Shown piece after piece: positions 1 through 6,079 of a stretch of DNA of 10,411 bases. Under the pieces are notes generated by a model. It did no database searches and had not been told where the DNA came from. It saw only the letters and a list, made by a program, of their open reading frames with translations. The stretch lies in the NCBI GenBank assembly GCA_003552745.1, contig PUOG01000318.1, positions 1 to 10,411 of the forward strand, in the 5' to 3' direction. Each line of letters starts with the position of its first letter. Position 1 is the stretch's first letter. The translations under genes and the position numbers were made by a program. Source of the DNA: Spirochaetaceae bacterium. Lineage in GTDB: Bacteria; Spirochaetota; Spirochaetia; DSM-27196; SKKC01.

Positions 1-2
1 TC

Positions 3-221
3 AGCGACTGGCTCATCAACACCGACAACTGGTTCATGTACGACATCGAGGAGTGGCGTCGATACCTGCCGGTACAGCCGAGGCTCGGCATTCCGGCGAG
101 CTGGTTCGCCGGGGGTGTCCGTGGAGACGGCACCGGACGCTACGAGCCGTTCACCGATGAAGACTATCTCGAATGGAGCCGGGTCTGGAGCGCGTATCGG
201 GCCGCGCACGAATTGGATTAG
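3..221 (+). CDS. 3' end of an unrecognised protein (5' end outside window)
   Basis: An open frame enters from the left edge and ends at TAG 219-221, giving the last 72 residues. The segment is rich in Trp and Tyr and acidic residues (SDWLINTDNWFMYDIEEW at its start, then WFAGG and a charged C-terminal helix EDYLEWSRVWSAYRAAHELD). It has no membrane segment. The composition looks like a soluble globular protein and not a shadow frame. I do not recognise the family, and the missing N-terminal part would be needed to name it. It converges on the DUF418 gene, leaving 49 bp between the two stop codons and no convincing terminator hairpin there apart from a short CGCCGCGGCG palindrome at 240-249. 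Confidence 0.6.
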   Translation, partial: SDWLINTDNWFMYDIEEWRRYLPVQPRLGIPASWFAGGVRGDGTGRYEPFTDEDYLEWSRVWSAYRAAHELD

Positions 222-270
222 ATGGTGATGTGATGGAAACGCCGCGGCGCCGTTCGCCTGCCTGTCCGGC

Positions 271-1497
271 TCACACCACACGGTAGGTAAGCCGGCGCCA
301 GAGAAGCTCGGCCGGCCCGTACCGGAAGCGGCGAACCCACAGCGAGCTGATCACGAGTTGCAGTACGTAGATCGCCGCGGTCAGCGCCAGGCCGAGCGCC
401 GGCCCGACGTGACCCATCAATCCGAAGCCGTAGCCGTAGAAGAGCGTGGTGCAGATTACCGAATGCATCAGATAGTTGCTCAGCGCGAAGCGGCCGACGT
501 TCGCCACCGGCTGGAGCAGACGGCGGAAGAACTCGTGGCGGGAGGCGAGCACGATCGCAGCGACATACGAGAGGCAGAGCGCCGGCCCGCCGATGAACAT
601 GCCGGCGGTGCGCAGGGCGAGCGGCCACGAAAGCTCCGTCGGTTCGGTAGCAAGCGAAACCCACGCGAAGGCGAGACTCGCGACCGCGCCGACCGGAAGG
701 GCGACGCGGAGCAGTCGCCGCCACCGTTCGATGTTTCCGTCTACGTTCGAGAACATCGACTCTCTGCCGAACCAGGTCCCGATCAGAAACATCGAAGCGA
801 TCAAAAAGAGGCTCGATCCGACGAAGCCTCCGACGAACTCGAGTCCGAAATCGGCGAGACGCTGCACGGTCACCTCCGCGAAGGTGCCGGTCGAGTAGGT
901 CGCAAACGCCTGCTCATACAGCTGCGCAAACAGCGCCCGCTGTTCGGCGACTCCCGCCTCCATCTGAGCGGCCGCCTCCGGCGACCGGGCGGCCAACACG
1001 CCGAGCGCTGCAAGTGCGGTCGTGACGACGATCGGCACGGCGAGAAAAACGGCCGCCCAGCGCAACACTGTTCGTGGCTCGCGATTGCGGAAAAGCAGGA
1101 GAATGAAGCCTGTCAGCGCAAAGTAGACGAGCACGTCATGCACCCAGAAGAAGAGGGTGTGGACGAGTCCGATCAAAAGCAGCACGAGCAGACGCCGGAC
1201 GAAAAGCGGCGCCACCCGTGCCCCGCGCGCCTCGGCACGCGTGATCAGCATCGAGAAACCGAGACCGAAGAGCAGCGAGAACATGGTGATGAACTTCCCT
1301 TCGGCAAAGAACCGGATCGCCGCTTCGGCGATGCGATCGCCGGTAGAGCTCCACAGCTCGATGCCCGCCACCTCCGCGTGAAACGGCCAGGCGAAGTACA
1401 TCATATTGACGACCAGAATGCCGAAAATCGCGACACCGCGCACGGCGTCGATCGCGAATATGCGCTCACCCGGCTGAGTCGGTCTCATCCCGCGCAT
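271..1497 (-). CDS. DUF418 (YeiB-like) multi-pass membrane protein
   Basis: The protein has 408 residues and many hydrophobic helices, so it sits in the inner membrane. The family's N-terminal signature is visible as IDAVRGVAIFGILVVNM (about 16-32), followed by EGKFITMFSLLFGLGFS (66-82). The C-terminal DUF418 block is complete: NVGRFALSNYLMHSVICT (333-350), then WVRRFRYGPAELLWRRLTY (387-405) at the very end. DUF418 proteins resemble acyltransferase-3 membrane proteins and are often called putative transporters, but their activity is not established. The frame stays open to 1599, which would overlap the divergent TauE gene. I chose the ATG at 1495-1497 because it begins just before the conserved N-terminus and follows a GGAGAAGG-type ribosome site. 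The gene is alone on its strand here. Confidence 0.9.
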   Translation of the reverse strand: MRGMRPTQPGERIFAIDAVRGVAIFGILVVNMMYFAWPFHAEVAGIELWSSTGDRIAEAAIRFFAEGKFITMFSLLFGLGFSMLITRAEARGARVAPLFVRRLLVLLLIGLVHTLFFWVHDVLVYFALTGFILLLFRNREPRTVLRWAAVFLAVPIVVTTALAALGVLAARSPEAAAQMEAGVAEQRALFAQLYEQAFATYSTGTFAEVTVQRLADFGLEFVGGFVGSSLFLIASMFLIGTWFGRESMFSNVDGNIERWRRLLRVALPVGAVASLAFAWVSLATEPTELSWPLALRTAGMFIGGPALCLSYVAAIVLASRHEFFRRLLQPVANVGRFALSNYLMHSVICTTLFYGYGFGLMGHVGPALGLALTAAIYVLQLVISSLWVRRFRYGPAELLWRRLTYRVV

Positions 1498-1526
1498 TGT
1501 GGAAAACCCTTCTCCTGCGGCATAAT
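1497..1526 (+). promoter_or_regulatory. Candidate sigma-70-type promoter for the TauE/SafE gene
   Basis: TTGTGG (1497-1502) and CATAAT (1521-1526) are separated by 18 bp. The -10 box matches the consensus at five of six positions, the -35 at three. Transcription would begin about 1533-1535, at the ATG of the transporter gene (1535), which also lacks a clear ribosome-binding site. The message may therefore be leaderless. The -35 box touches the start codon of the divergent DUF418 gene. Weak evidence, from sequence alone. Confidence 0.3.
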
Positions 1527-1534
1527 CGGCGACC

Positions 1535-2290
1535 ATGCTAACACAGCTGATCGGGTTCGCGATATGGGGGCTGCTGGTCGGACTCCTCGTAGGATTCACC
1601 GCCGTCGGTACCGCCCTGCTCGGTATTCCAGGGCTTATCGTGCTCTTTCAGGTGCCACCGGTTCCGGCGGTCGGCAGTATGGCAGTTGCCGGATTCTTTA
1701 TGATGGTCTCGGGAACATTTCAGCACCATCGAAACGGCAACTTGCTTCCTGCGATTGCTCTTCCATTCGCTGCCACCGCGGTGCCCGGGTCATACATTGC
1801 TGCGACCTATGCACGGGCGATCAACGAGGTGGTTCCGCTCGAAACGATCCTCGGCATCGTCATCATCATTTCCGTTGTTGTGCTGTTCTATCGATATATC
1901 GTCATGCGAGCCAAACCTCGCGAGCTATCGCTGCCAACGTGGAAACTCGTAGTCAACCCTTTCTTAGGGCTCGTGCTCGGTGTGCTCATGGGGGCGACAA
2001 GCATATCCGGTTCGATCATAGTGATCGCCTTCATAATGCTGCTCAAGGTTCCGAGCCCACAAGCGGTCGGTACCACGGCATTCGTTGCTGCCGTTTCGCT
2101 GTTCGTCGCTTCGGTTGCCCATATTCAGCAGGCGAACGTTGAATGGATTGTCGTGGCAGGCCTCACTCCGGGCATGTTCGTCGGGGCAGCGCTCGGTGCG
2201 CGCTATGTCGATCGCGTTCCGCGCCAGGCGCTACGCATAAGCATACTCGTGATCCTGTTCATCGCCGGGATCATGGTGTTTTTCGGATAG
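1535..2290 (+). CDS. TauE/SafE-family membrane transporter
   Basis: The protein has 251 residues, the usual length for the family, and about seven or eight hydrophobic helices. It shows the internal two-fold repeat typical of TauE/SafE permeases: LVGFTAVGTALLGIPGL (18-34) with VPAVGSMAVAGFF (43-55), and LGVLMGATSISGSIIV (148-163) with SPQAVGTTAFVAA (174-186). A short charged loop (MRAKPRELSLP, 124-134) separates the halves. Members export or import small sulfur or organic anions such as sulfite, sulfoacetate or sulfolactate. The substrate cannot be read from this sequence, and no sulfur-metabolism gene lies next to it. The start is the first ATG before the first helix. It has no obvious Shine-Dalgarno site and begins 37 bp from the divergent DUF418 start. 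No terminator is evident after the TAG. Confidence 0.88.
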   Translation: MLTQLIGFAIWGLLVGLLVGFTAVGTALLGIPGLIVLFQVPPVPAVGSMAVAGFFMMVSGTFQHHRNGNLLPAIALPFAATAVPGSYIAATYARAINEVVPLETILGIVIIISVVVLFYRYIVMRAKPRELSLPTWKLVVNPFLGLVLGVLMGATSISGSIIVIAFIMLLKVPSPQAVGTTAFVAAVSLFVASVAHIQQANVEWIVVAGLTPGMFVGAALGARYVDRVPRQALRISILVILFIAGIMVFFG

Positions 2291-2351
2291 CGCGCGATCG
2301 TCAGCAACGACACCATCCCGGTTCAATAGATGCGGATAGTTCGTGTGAGCG

Positions 2352-2804
2352 GTGCTCGTTGCGCACATTCTCGTATGTACCACCGTTCCTCTTCAGCTTG
2401 CCGGTCTTGTGTTTGTGCAAGCACCTCCGCTCGAGGCGGAAGGGTTCGACGCCACCGGTAGTGCTGTCTCCATCAAATGGTTAGAAATCCAGGGCGAACC
2501 GGGAGAATCGACCGTAATCTCGGTGACATATCGAATGCCGGAAAACAGATATCAAAACCGCCAATCGGATCTCCCTGGATTCGGCCTGGAGCAGATGGAT
2601 ATTATCTCTGGTGAATACTTCGGTCCTGACGGAGAGCTTATGAATGGAAAATATGTCTACTCAGAGGAGGTAACACTCTCCGCACCTTCAACGAGCGGAT
2701 CGAGCGCCAAGAGAAACGTTGTGGATGTCGAAAAAAGAGCTGTCGCGAGAGCTGCGTGTCTCATAACCCGATCTCCTGTTGGTCCATGCCTATCGACCGA
2801 ATAA
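2352..2804 (+). CDS. Hypothetical small, possibly exported protein
   Basis: The predicted 150-residue protein starts at GTG; an in-frame stop lies just upstream (2346-2348), so no earlier start exists in this frame. Residues 1-24 are hydrophobic (LVAHILVCTTVPLQLAGLVFVQA) and could be a signal peptide, although the usual positive N-terminus is missing. Residues 35-112 look like a beta-rich globular segment (SIKWLEIQGEPGESTVISVTY, EYFGPDGELMNGKYVYSEEV). The last 38 residues have a less protein-like composition. Codon use in the central part looks genuine. No family is recognised. The gene may be a decayed or 5'-truncated version of a longer secreted protein. Its 3' end overlaps the convergent CAP-domain gene by 15 bp, and no good ribosome site precedes the GTG. 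Confidence 0.45.
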   Translation: MLVAHILVCTTVPLQLAGLVFVQAPPLEAEGFDATGSAVSIKWLEIQGEPGESTVISVTYRMPENRYQNRQSDLPGFGLEQMDIISGEYFGPDGELMNGKYVYSEEVTLSAPSTSGSSAKRNVVDVEKRAVARAACLITRSPVGPCLSTE

Positions 2805-4322
2805 TCCTAATGAAAGTCCTATCTGCCAGATACCGCCGCGGAAGTCGGTAAGCTCCGCATTAAGGGAGTGTTGATAAGAGAGAAACGCCTCGGTCAGCCT
2901 TCCGCGAGAGAAAGTGGTACTGGCCAACTCAATAACTCGAGCGAGATCCAGATTCGCAGCATCGTCACCCGTCGCATTGCCGGCACCACCTGCTGTTATG
3001 TCTAATCCGGCACTGAGACGAAACCAGTCGCCCAGAACGAGTCCCGCTGTCGCCTGTCCGAACGGAACGTAAGAAGTGTTTTCCTGGTCCGGGATGTTCT
3101 GCGCGCCGAGCTTCACTTGAAGCATCGTTTGAAGCAAAGATCGCCGACGGTAAGGATTGCCGAGTCGCCAGCCCAGATGACCAGTGACGTGCAGCCGGTG
3201 GGTTGCATAGTGGAACTCTGAACTCTCCTGCTTTAACAACAACCCACCGCCGATACCAAGCCCCAGACCGGGATTCCGGTTTTCCGGAACACTGATTCGT
3301 GAGCTGCGAGTCGGCTGCTCTTCCTGTCTCGAGTTCTCCGCAATCGGCTGCTCGCGGATTGCCGCGAGAACCGTTGCAGTTCTTGTGTTACTTACACTTA
3401 TCCGACCACCGACATCGACTATCGGAAACGTAATCCTCTCGGGGATCTGCTCCTGATTCGAAGCACGGATTTTGCTCCACATCTCGCGGTTGTACGCAGG
3501 ATCCGCATCGACGTCTACTGTCTTATACGGAATATCGCGTTCGTCGAAGTCCCGCATCATCGCAATAGTGAGTCCGCACAGTTCGGGTCGCCCATAGACA
3601 ATGATGTCCTGATTACGCAAGTACTCAAGGTCTTCATCGGAAACAAAGAACGGATCGTCTGTGTCGTAGTCCTGCTGCTGCGCAGCACCGGCCTCGATAT
3701 CGAGTGGATCAGTCTCTCGTCCGAACCAGACATGTGCTTCTGTCTTGTAAATGCCTATGCCGATCGCTTTCCATTCTGCATGGCTCCACTGCTCTGCGCT
3801 GCGGATGACCCGATCGTGTCCGGGACTGCTCTGCCATCCGGACAGGCTGCTCACGGCAGTCGCGCCTCGCGAGTTGAAATGCGAAATCTCGTAACCGTGA
3901 CCTGAATAGTTGGTCAATTCCGCCGGCTTTTCCCACATCAGTGCAGCGTTCGCGTGATCGCTGGTGTAACAGCCACCCTGCCATGGGCCGTTATCGGACC
4001 AGCTGTGCAGATTGCAGCCCGGCGCAAACTCATTGTATGCCGTGTCGCGAGCGTGCAGCTGCGCTACGAACGTTAACGACCGCGAAAGCGGAATCTCCGG
4101 CAGCCCGTGCTCGCGCCGGTAATCCATTATAAGGTCGTACAGCTGCCGTTCTTCACTTGTAAGCTCGACAGCTTCCGGTCCGGCCTCGAACAATGACTCA
4201 AGATCGGGAAGTGAGGCTGTTCGTGTTTTGTCGGCATACATTGCCGACAGCGGAAGCAACAGGCAGGCGAGAATAAGGATCAACGTTCTGACAAGTCGGT
4301 TACGTATTCTTTCGGTGTGCAT
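2790..4322 (-). CDS. Secreted CAP/SCP-domain protein fused to a glutaredoxin-like domain and a C-terminal barrel-like region
   Basis: The protein has 510 residues and four parts. Residues 1-30 form a signal peptide (basic start, LILILACLLLPLSAMYA, probable cleavage after A30). Residues 55-205 look like a CAP/SCP (PR-1-like) domain, with the usual metal-site-type residues apparent as H105 (NLHSW), E145 (GYEIS) and H169 (PGHD), the late motif WKAIGIGIY (184-192), and cysteines C103 and C118 that could pair. Residues 238-312 fit a glutaredoxin fold: DIIVYGRPELCGLT with C249, then IPYKTVDVDADP, then the cis-Pro motif TFP (298-300) and VDVGG. The second active-site Cys is replaced by T252, as in monothiol forms. 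Residues 350-510, after a polar linker, alternate polar and hydrophobic residues as in small outer-membrane barrels. Export to the periplasm or outer membrane is inferred. A GGAG site lies 13 nt before the ATG. The gene follows the propeller lipoprotein on the same strand after 187 bp and could share its sigma-54 promoter. Confidence 0.82.
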   Translation of the reverse strand: MHTERIRNRLVRTLILILACLLLPLSAMYADKTRTASLPDLESLFEAGPEAVELTSEERQLYDLIMDYRREHGLPEIPLSRSLTFVAQLHARDTAYNEFAPGCNLHSWSDNGPWQGGCYTSDHANAALMWEKPAELTNYSGHGYEISHFNSRGATAVSSLSGWQSSPGHDRVIRSAEQWSHAEWKAIGIGIYKTEAHVWFGRETDPLDIEAGAAQQQDYDTDDPFFVSDEDLEYLRNQDIIVYGRPELCGLTIAMMRDFDERDIPYKTVDVDADPAYNREMWSKIRASNQEQIPERITFPIVDVGGRISVSNTRTATVLAAIREQPIAENSRQEEQPTRSSRISVPENRNPGLGLGIGGGLLLKQESSEFHYATHRLHVTGHLGWRLGNPYRRRSLLQTMLQVKLGAQNIPDQENTSYVPFGQATAGLVLGDWFRLSAGLDITAGGAGNATGDDAANLDLARVIELASTTFSRGRLTEAFLSYQHSLNAELTDFRGGIWQIGLSLGLFGR

Positions 4323-4434
4323 TTGGTTACAATGACTCCATCCGTCTTCACTGCATTACTCGACAGACGATTCCGGTGTTCCATCGCACCCACTGAATCC
4401 GATACTCGGTAACCACCGCCTGCCGGACAACGGC

Positions 4435-4509
4435 CTACGAAAGCTTGTAAATCCTCGTCCCGTCGCCATATTTGGCGACAGGACTTTCGAAGTCAGCGAA
4501 CGCAACCGT
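4435..4509 (-). other. In-frame extension after the lipoprotein stop, resembling a decayed eighth repeat
   Basis: Directly after the TGA of the lipoprotein (4510-4512) the same frame stays open for 24 codons to TAG 4435-4437. It reads TVAFADFESPVAKYGDGT and then RIYKLS. The YGDG and its DNA (TATGGCGACGGGA) match the core of the seven propeller repeats upstream, and exactly match the copy near 4850-4862. This suggests a former C-terminal blade strand cut off by a nonsense change, or a degenerate repeat copy. It is not counted as coding. Confidence 0.45.
4457..4484 (-). terminator. Hairpin downstream of the lipoprotein gene (weak terminator or processing site)
   Basis: GTCGCCA (4462-4468) pairs with TGGCGAC (4473-4479) around a 4-nt loop. 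GTCC (4457-4460) and GGAC (4481-4484) extend the stem past one mismatch. On the minus strand it lies 26 nt after the lipoprotein stop and before the CAP gene. No U-run follows, so it is at best a leaky terminator or an RNA-stabilising structure. It is built from the decayed repeat described at 4435-4509. Confidence 0.35.
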
Positions 4510-5712
4510 TCAGGGATCCCATTCGGCGTACATAACTTTATCATCCGATCCAACCGATCCAACCGCGACAAACTTCCCGTCGCCGTAGGTGACTGAAGAC
4601 CAACTAAAAAAAGATGTTGGCGCTCTAAGATCCTGCCAGGTCCACGCAATCCCGTCAGGAGAGGTCATGACCTCGTAGGCGTCTTGAACAGGATCCCAAT
4701 TCGCGCTGCCGACCGCGACGAATAACCCGTCGCCATAGGTAACGGATGTCCAACTGTTCTGCTTTTCAGTGGTTTCTCGCGCGGTCCAGTTTTCCCCGTC
4801 AGGCGAGGTCATGATACGGTTTGTATCCTCCGCTAACGCGACAAACTTCCCGTCGCCATATGTAACGTATCTCCAGGTCTCCTGCTCCGCAGCCTCTCGC
4901 GCGGTCCAGTTTTCCCCGTCGGGAGAGGTCATGACACGATTGGTACCGCCACCGCTCACCGCGACAAATTTCCCGTCGCCGTAGGTGACCGAGTTCCAGA
5001 AGTTCGGCTCTGCAGCTTCTCGTGCTTCCCAGTTGATCCCGTCGGAAGAGGTCATGACACGGTTAGTACCGCCGCTCACTGCAACGAACTTCCCGTCGCC
5101 GTAGGTGATCGAATTCCATAGGCTCGCCACTGCAGTTTGCAATGTCCAGTCGATTCCGTCGGAAGAGGTCATGACTATGTTCGTTCTTATACTATGCTGC
5201 CCAACGGCGACGAACTTCCCGTCGCCGTAGGTGACTGAGTGCCAGCTCTCGTCCGCCGCAGCTTGCCGGGTGGTCCAGTTAACCCCGTCCGTTGAGGTAA
5301 TGACGCTGTTATTTTGACCTCCCGTCACGGCAACAAACATTCCGTCTCCGTAGGTGACGGAGTTCCAGGATAGCCCTGATACCCCTGGTACGGTAACCTC
5401 CACAGTCTCGAGCACATGGCCGGACCCACCACTCGAACCATCACCATTCGAGCCATCACCATTCGAGCCATCACCATTCGAGCCATCGCCATTCGAACCA
5501 TCACCATTCGAACCATCACCATTCGAACCATCACCATTCGAACCATCACCATTCGAACCGTTGCTCGAATCTTCTTCGCTACCCGAACCACCACCTGACC
5601 CACCACCATTCGAATCGCTGCTCGTCGGGTTGTCGCACGCGGCGATAAACACAATCAACGCGACACTGAGAAGTAACAGCCTTAGAAACCGATACCTGAG
5701 ACTACTGCGCAT
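4510..5712 (-). CDS. Surface lipoprotein with NGDGS repeats and a seven-bladed propeller-like domain
   Basis: The protein has 400 residues. A lipoprotein signal ends in VFIAAC, with lipidation predicted at C26, so it is anchored in a membrane. A low-complexity Ser/Gly/Asp linker (27-98) follows, with eight perfect NGDGS units at 54-93. The rest (about 100-400) holds seven repeats of 40-50 residues, each with W-x-S-V-T-YGDG-x-FVAV; YGDG starts at 121, 162, 204, 244, 285, 327 and 377. Six are followed by TSxDGxxW. The seventh ends early (VMYAEWDP), so the segment near 101-110 probably supplies the closing strand. Seven repeats of this type suggest a BNR/kelch-like beta-propeller used for binding; catalytic residues are not apparent and the ligand is unknown. 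ATG 5710-5712 is chosen over upstream starts because AAGGGAG lies 8 nt before it and the signal peptide starts there; the predicted sigma-54 transcript would also exclude the earlier starts. The activator gene is divergent. Confidence 0.88.
   Translation of the reverse strand: MRSSLRYRFLRLLLLSVALIVFIAACDNPTSSDSNGGGSGGGSGSEEDSSNGSNGDGSNGDGSNGDGSNGDGSNGDGSNGDGSNGDGSNGDGSSGGSGHVLETVEVTVPGVSGLSWNSVTYGDGMFVAVTGGQNNSVITSTDGVNWTTRQAAADESWHSVTYGDGKFVAVGQHSIRTNIVMTSSDGIDWTLQTAVASLWNSITYGDGKFVAVSGGTNRVMTSSDGINWEAREAAEPNFWNSVTYGDGKFVAVSGGGTNRVMTSPDGENWTAREAAEQETWRYVTYGDGKFVALAEDTNRIMTSPDGENWTARETTEKQNSWTSVTYGDGLFVAVGSANWDPVQDAYEVMTSPDGIAWTWQDLRAPTSFFSWSSVTYGDGKFVAVGSVGSDDKVMYAEWDP
4513..5373 (-). repeat. 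Seven tandem blade-encoding repeats of about 120-150 bp
   Basis: The propeller part of the lipoprotein gene is made of diverged direct repeats, six of them about 120-126 bp apart and the last about 150. Some copies are still nearly identical in DNA: a 26-bp block containing GCGCGGTCCAGTTTTCCCC occurs at 4775-4800 and again at 4895-4920, exactly 120 bp apart. This points to recent duplication or gene conversion between blades. Copy number could change by recombination in steps of one blade. Confidence 0.85.
5431..5560 (-). repeat. 15-bp minisatellite encoding the NGDGS linker
   Basis: A 15-bp unit (plus strand ATTCGARCCATCACC) occurs seven times without gaps at 5446-5550, with a variant copy before (5431-5445) and a partial one after (5551-5560). 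Copies differ only by A/G at one place and one other change. Because the unit is a multiple of three, gain or loss of copies would lengthen or shorten the lipoprotein stalk without a frameshift. The repeat also keeps several other frames open, and those are not genes. Confidence 0.93.
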
Positions 5713-5720
5713 CGTATACA

Positions 5721-5727
5721 CTCCCTT
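5721..5727 (-). promoter_or_regulatory. Ribosome-binding site of the propeller lipoprotein
   Basis: AAGGGAG lies 8 nt before the ATG at 5712 on the minus strand. It fixes the start of the lipoprotein and excludes the upstream in-frame ATGs at 5850 and 5799. It sits in the predicted 25-nt leader of the sigma-54 transcript. Confidence 0.75.
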
Positions 5728-5747
5728 GAGTATTTTTTGTGTTAAAA

Positions 5748-5764
5748 AGCAATATCCATGCCAG
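5748..5764 (-). promoter_or_regulatory. Sigma-54 (-24/-12) promoter of the propeller lipoprotein gene
   Basis: On the minus strand the sequence CTGGCATGGATATTGCT fits the established sigma-54 consensus (TGGCAY-R-N4-TTGCW) at every defined position. GG (5762-5761) and GC (5750-5749) are separated by the required 10 nt, and a T-run follows the -12 element. Transcription would start near 5737 (an A), giving a leader of about 25 nt with a strong ribosome site. The divergent neighbour encodes a sigma-54 activator, which supports the call. Confidence 0.8.
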
Positions 5765-5895
5765 CGAGTGAAAAACTGCGGGCAAAACTGAACGATCATC
5801 GGAATATCTAAGTGTTTATTGGACAGATACTTACGGGTGAACGACCACACGCCCTAAATCCGGTGCTCAGTCGTAGCTGGCCGGGGTGCATGTAC

Positions 5896-5913
5896 AATCA
5901 ACATATGTTGATT
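5896..5913. promoter_or_regulatory. Perfect 18-bp palindrome, candidate activator-binding (enhancer) site
   Basis: AATCAACATATGTTGATT is identical to its reverse complement. Its centre lies about 168 bp upstream of the predicted sigma-54 start of the lipoprotein gene, within the usual range for enhancer sites of sigma-54 activators. It also lies about 108 bp before a candidate promoter of the activator gene. That the neighbouring activator binds it is inferred from position and symmetry. Confidence 0.6.
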
Positions 5914-5927
5914 CAATGACTCGATAT

Positions 5928-5935
5928 TTGTTGAT
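5928..5935 (+). promoter_or_regulatory. Half-site of the palindrome (TTGTTGAT)
   Basis: TTGTTGAT repeats seven of the eight bases of the right arm ATGTTGAT of the palindrome at 5896-5913, 14 nt beyond its end. It may be a second, weaker contact for the same protein. TGTTGAT also occurs elsewhere in the window, so chance is possible. Confidence 0.25.
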
Positions 5936-5976
5936 GAGAACTTGTGTAGACTTCATGGTCCAGGCATGCAAGAGTA

Positions 5977-6005
5977 TTGCATAAGACTGTCGGCTCCGAT
6001 ATTAT
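5977..6005 (+). promoter_or_regulatory. Candidate sigma-70-type promoter for the activator gene
   Basis: TTGCAT (5977-5982) and TATTAT (6000-6005) are separated by 17 bp. The -10 box is a five-of-six match, the -35 only three of six. Transcription would start about 6012, making the long upstream reading of the activator frame (from TTG 5942) impossible. The surrounding sequence is AT-rich compared with the genes on either side. Confidence 0.35.
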
Positions 6006-6013
6006 CCTTTCAG

Positions 6014-6021
6014 ATCAACAT
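6014..6021 (+). promoter_or_regulatory. Second half-site (ATCAACAT) at the predicted start of activator transcription
   Basis: ATCAACAT is identical to the left arm of the palindrome at 5896-5913 and is followed by TATGAT, a partial right arm. It lies at about +2 to +9 of the candidate activator promoter, where a bound protein would block transcription. This would fit negative autoregulation like that known for PspF, but this is inference from position. Confidence 0.3.
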
Positions 6022-6079
6022 TATGATTTGGGATGCGCATCATAACAAAATCAATGGTGAATACAAATGCAGTCACGAA

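Noticed and set aside
1498..1599. Longer DUF418 start at 1599 (or 1536)
   Set aside because: It would overlap the divergent TauE coding region and add residues unlike the family's N-terminus. The ATG at 1497 has a ribosome site and lies just before the conserved IDAVRG motif.
358..2142. A 594-codon plus-strand open frame, the longest in the window
   Set aside because: It runs antisense to the DUF418 gene and out of frame through TauE. Its product is extremely rich in Arg, His, Glu and Gln without any fold-like pattern, as expected from the complement of a membrane-protein gene.
4457..4512. Selenocysteine recoding at the lipoprotein TGA with the downstream hairpin as signal
   Set aside because: The TGA is followed by only 24 codons, no redox motif surrounds it, and the hairpin arises from repeat-derived sequence. 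A plain stop or nonsense change is simpler.
5431..5560. Possible CRISPR array
   Set aside because: The units are 15 bp and directly adjacent, with no unique spacers, and encode a regular peptide repeat.
5325..5791. Several open frames through the 15-bp repeat on both strands
   Set aside because: A repeat unit divisible by three without stops keeps other frames open. Only the minus-strand lipoprotein frame has a signal peptide, lipobox and ribosome site.
5803..5820. Possible IHF-type bending site between enhancer candidate and sigma-54 promoter
   Set aside because: The AT-rich stretch matches the IHF consensus only loosely, with at least two mismatches at conserved positions, so it is not called.
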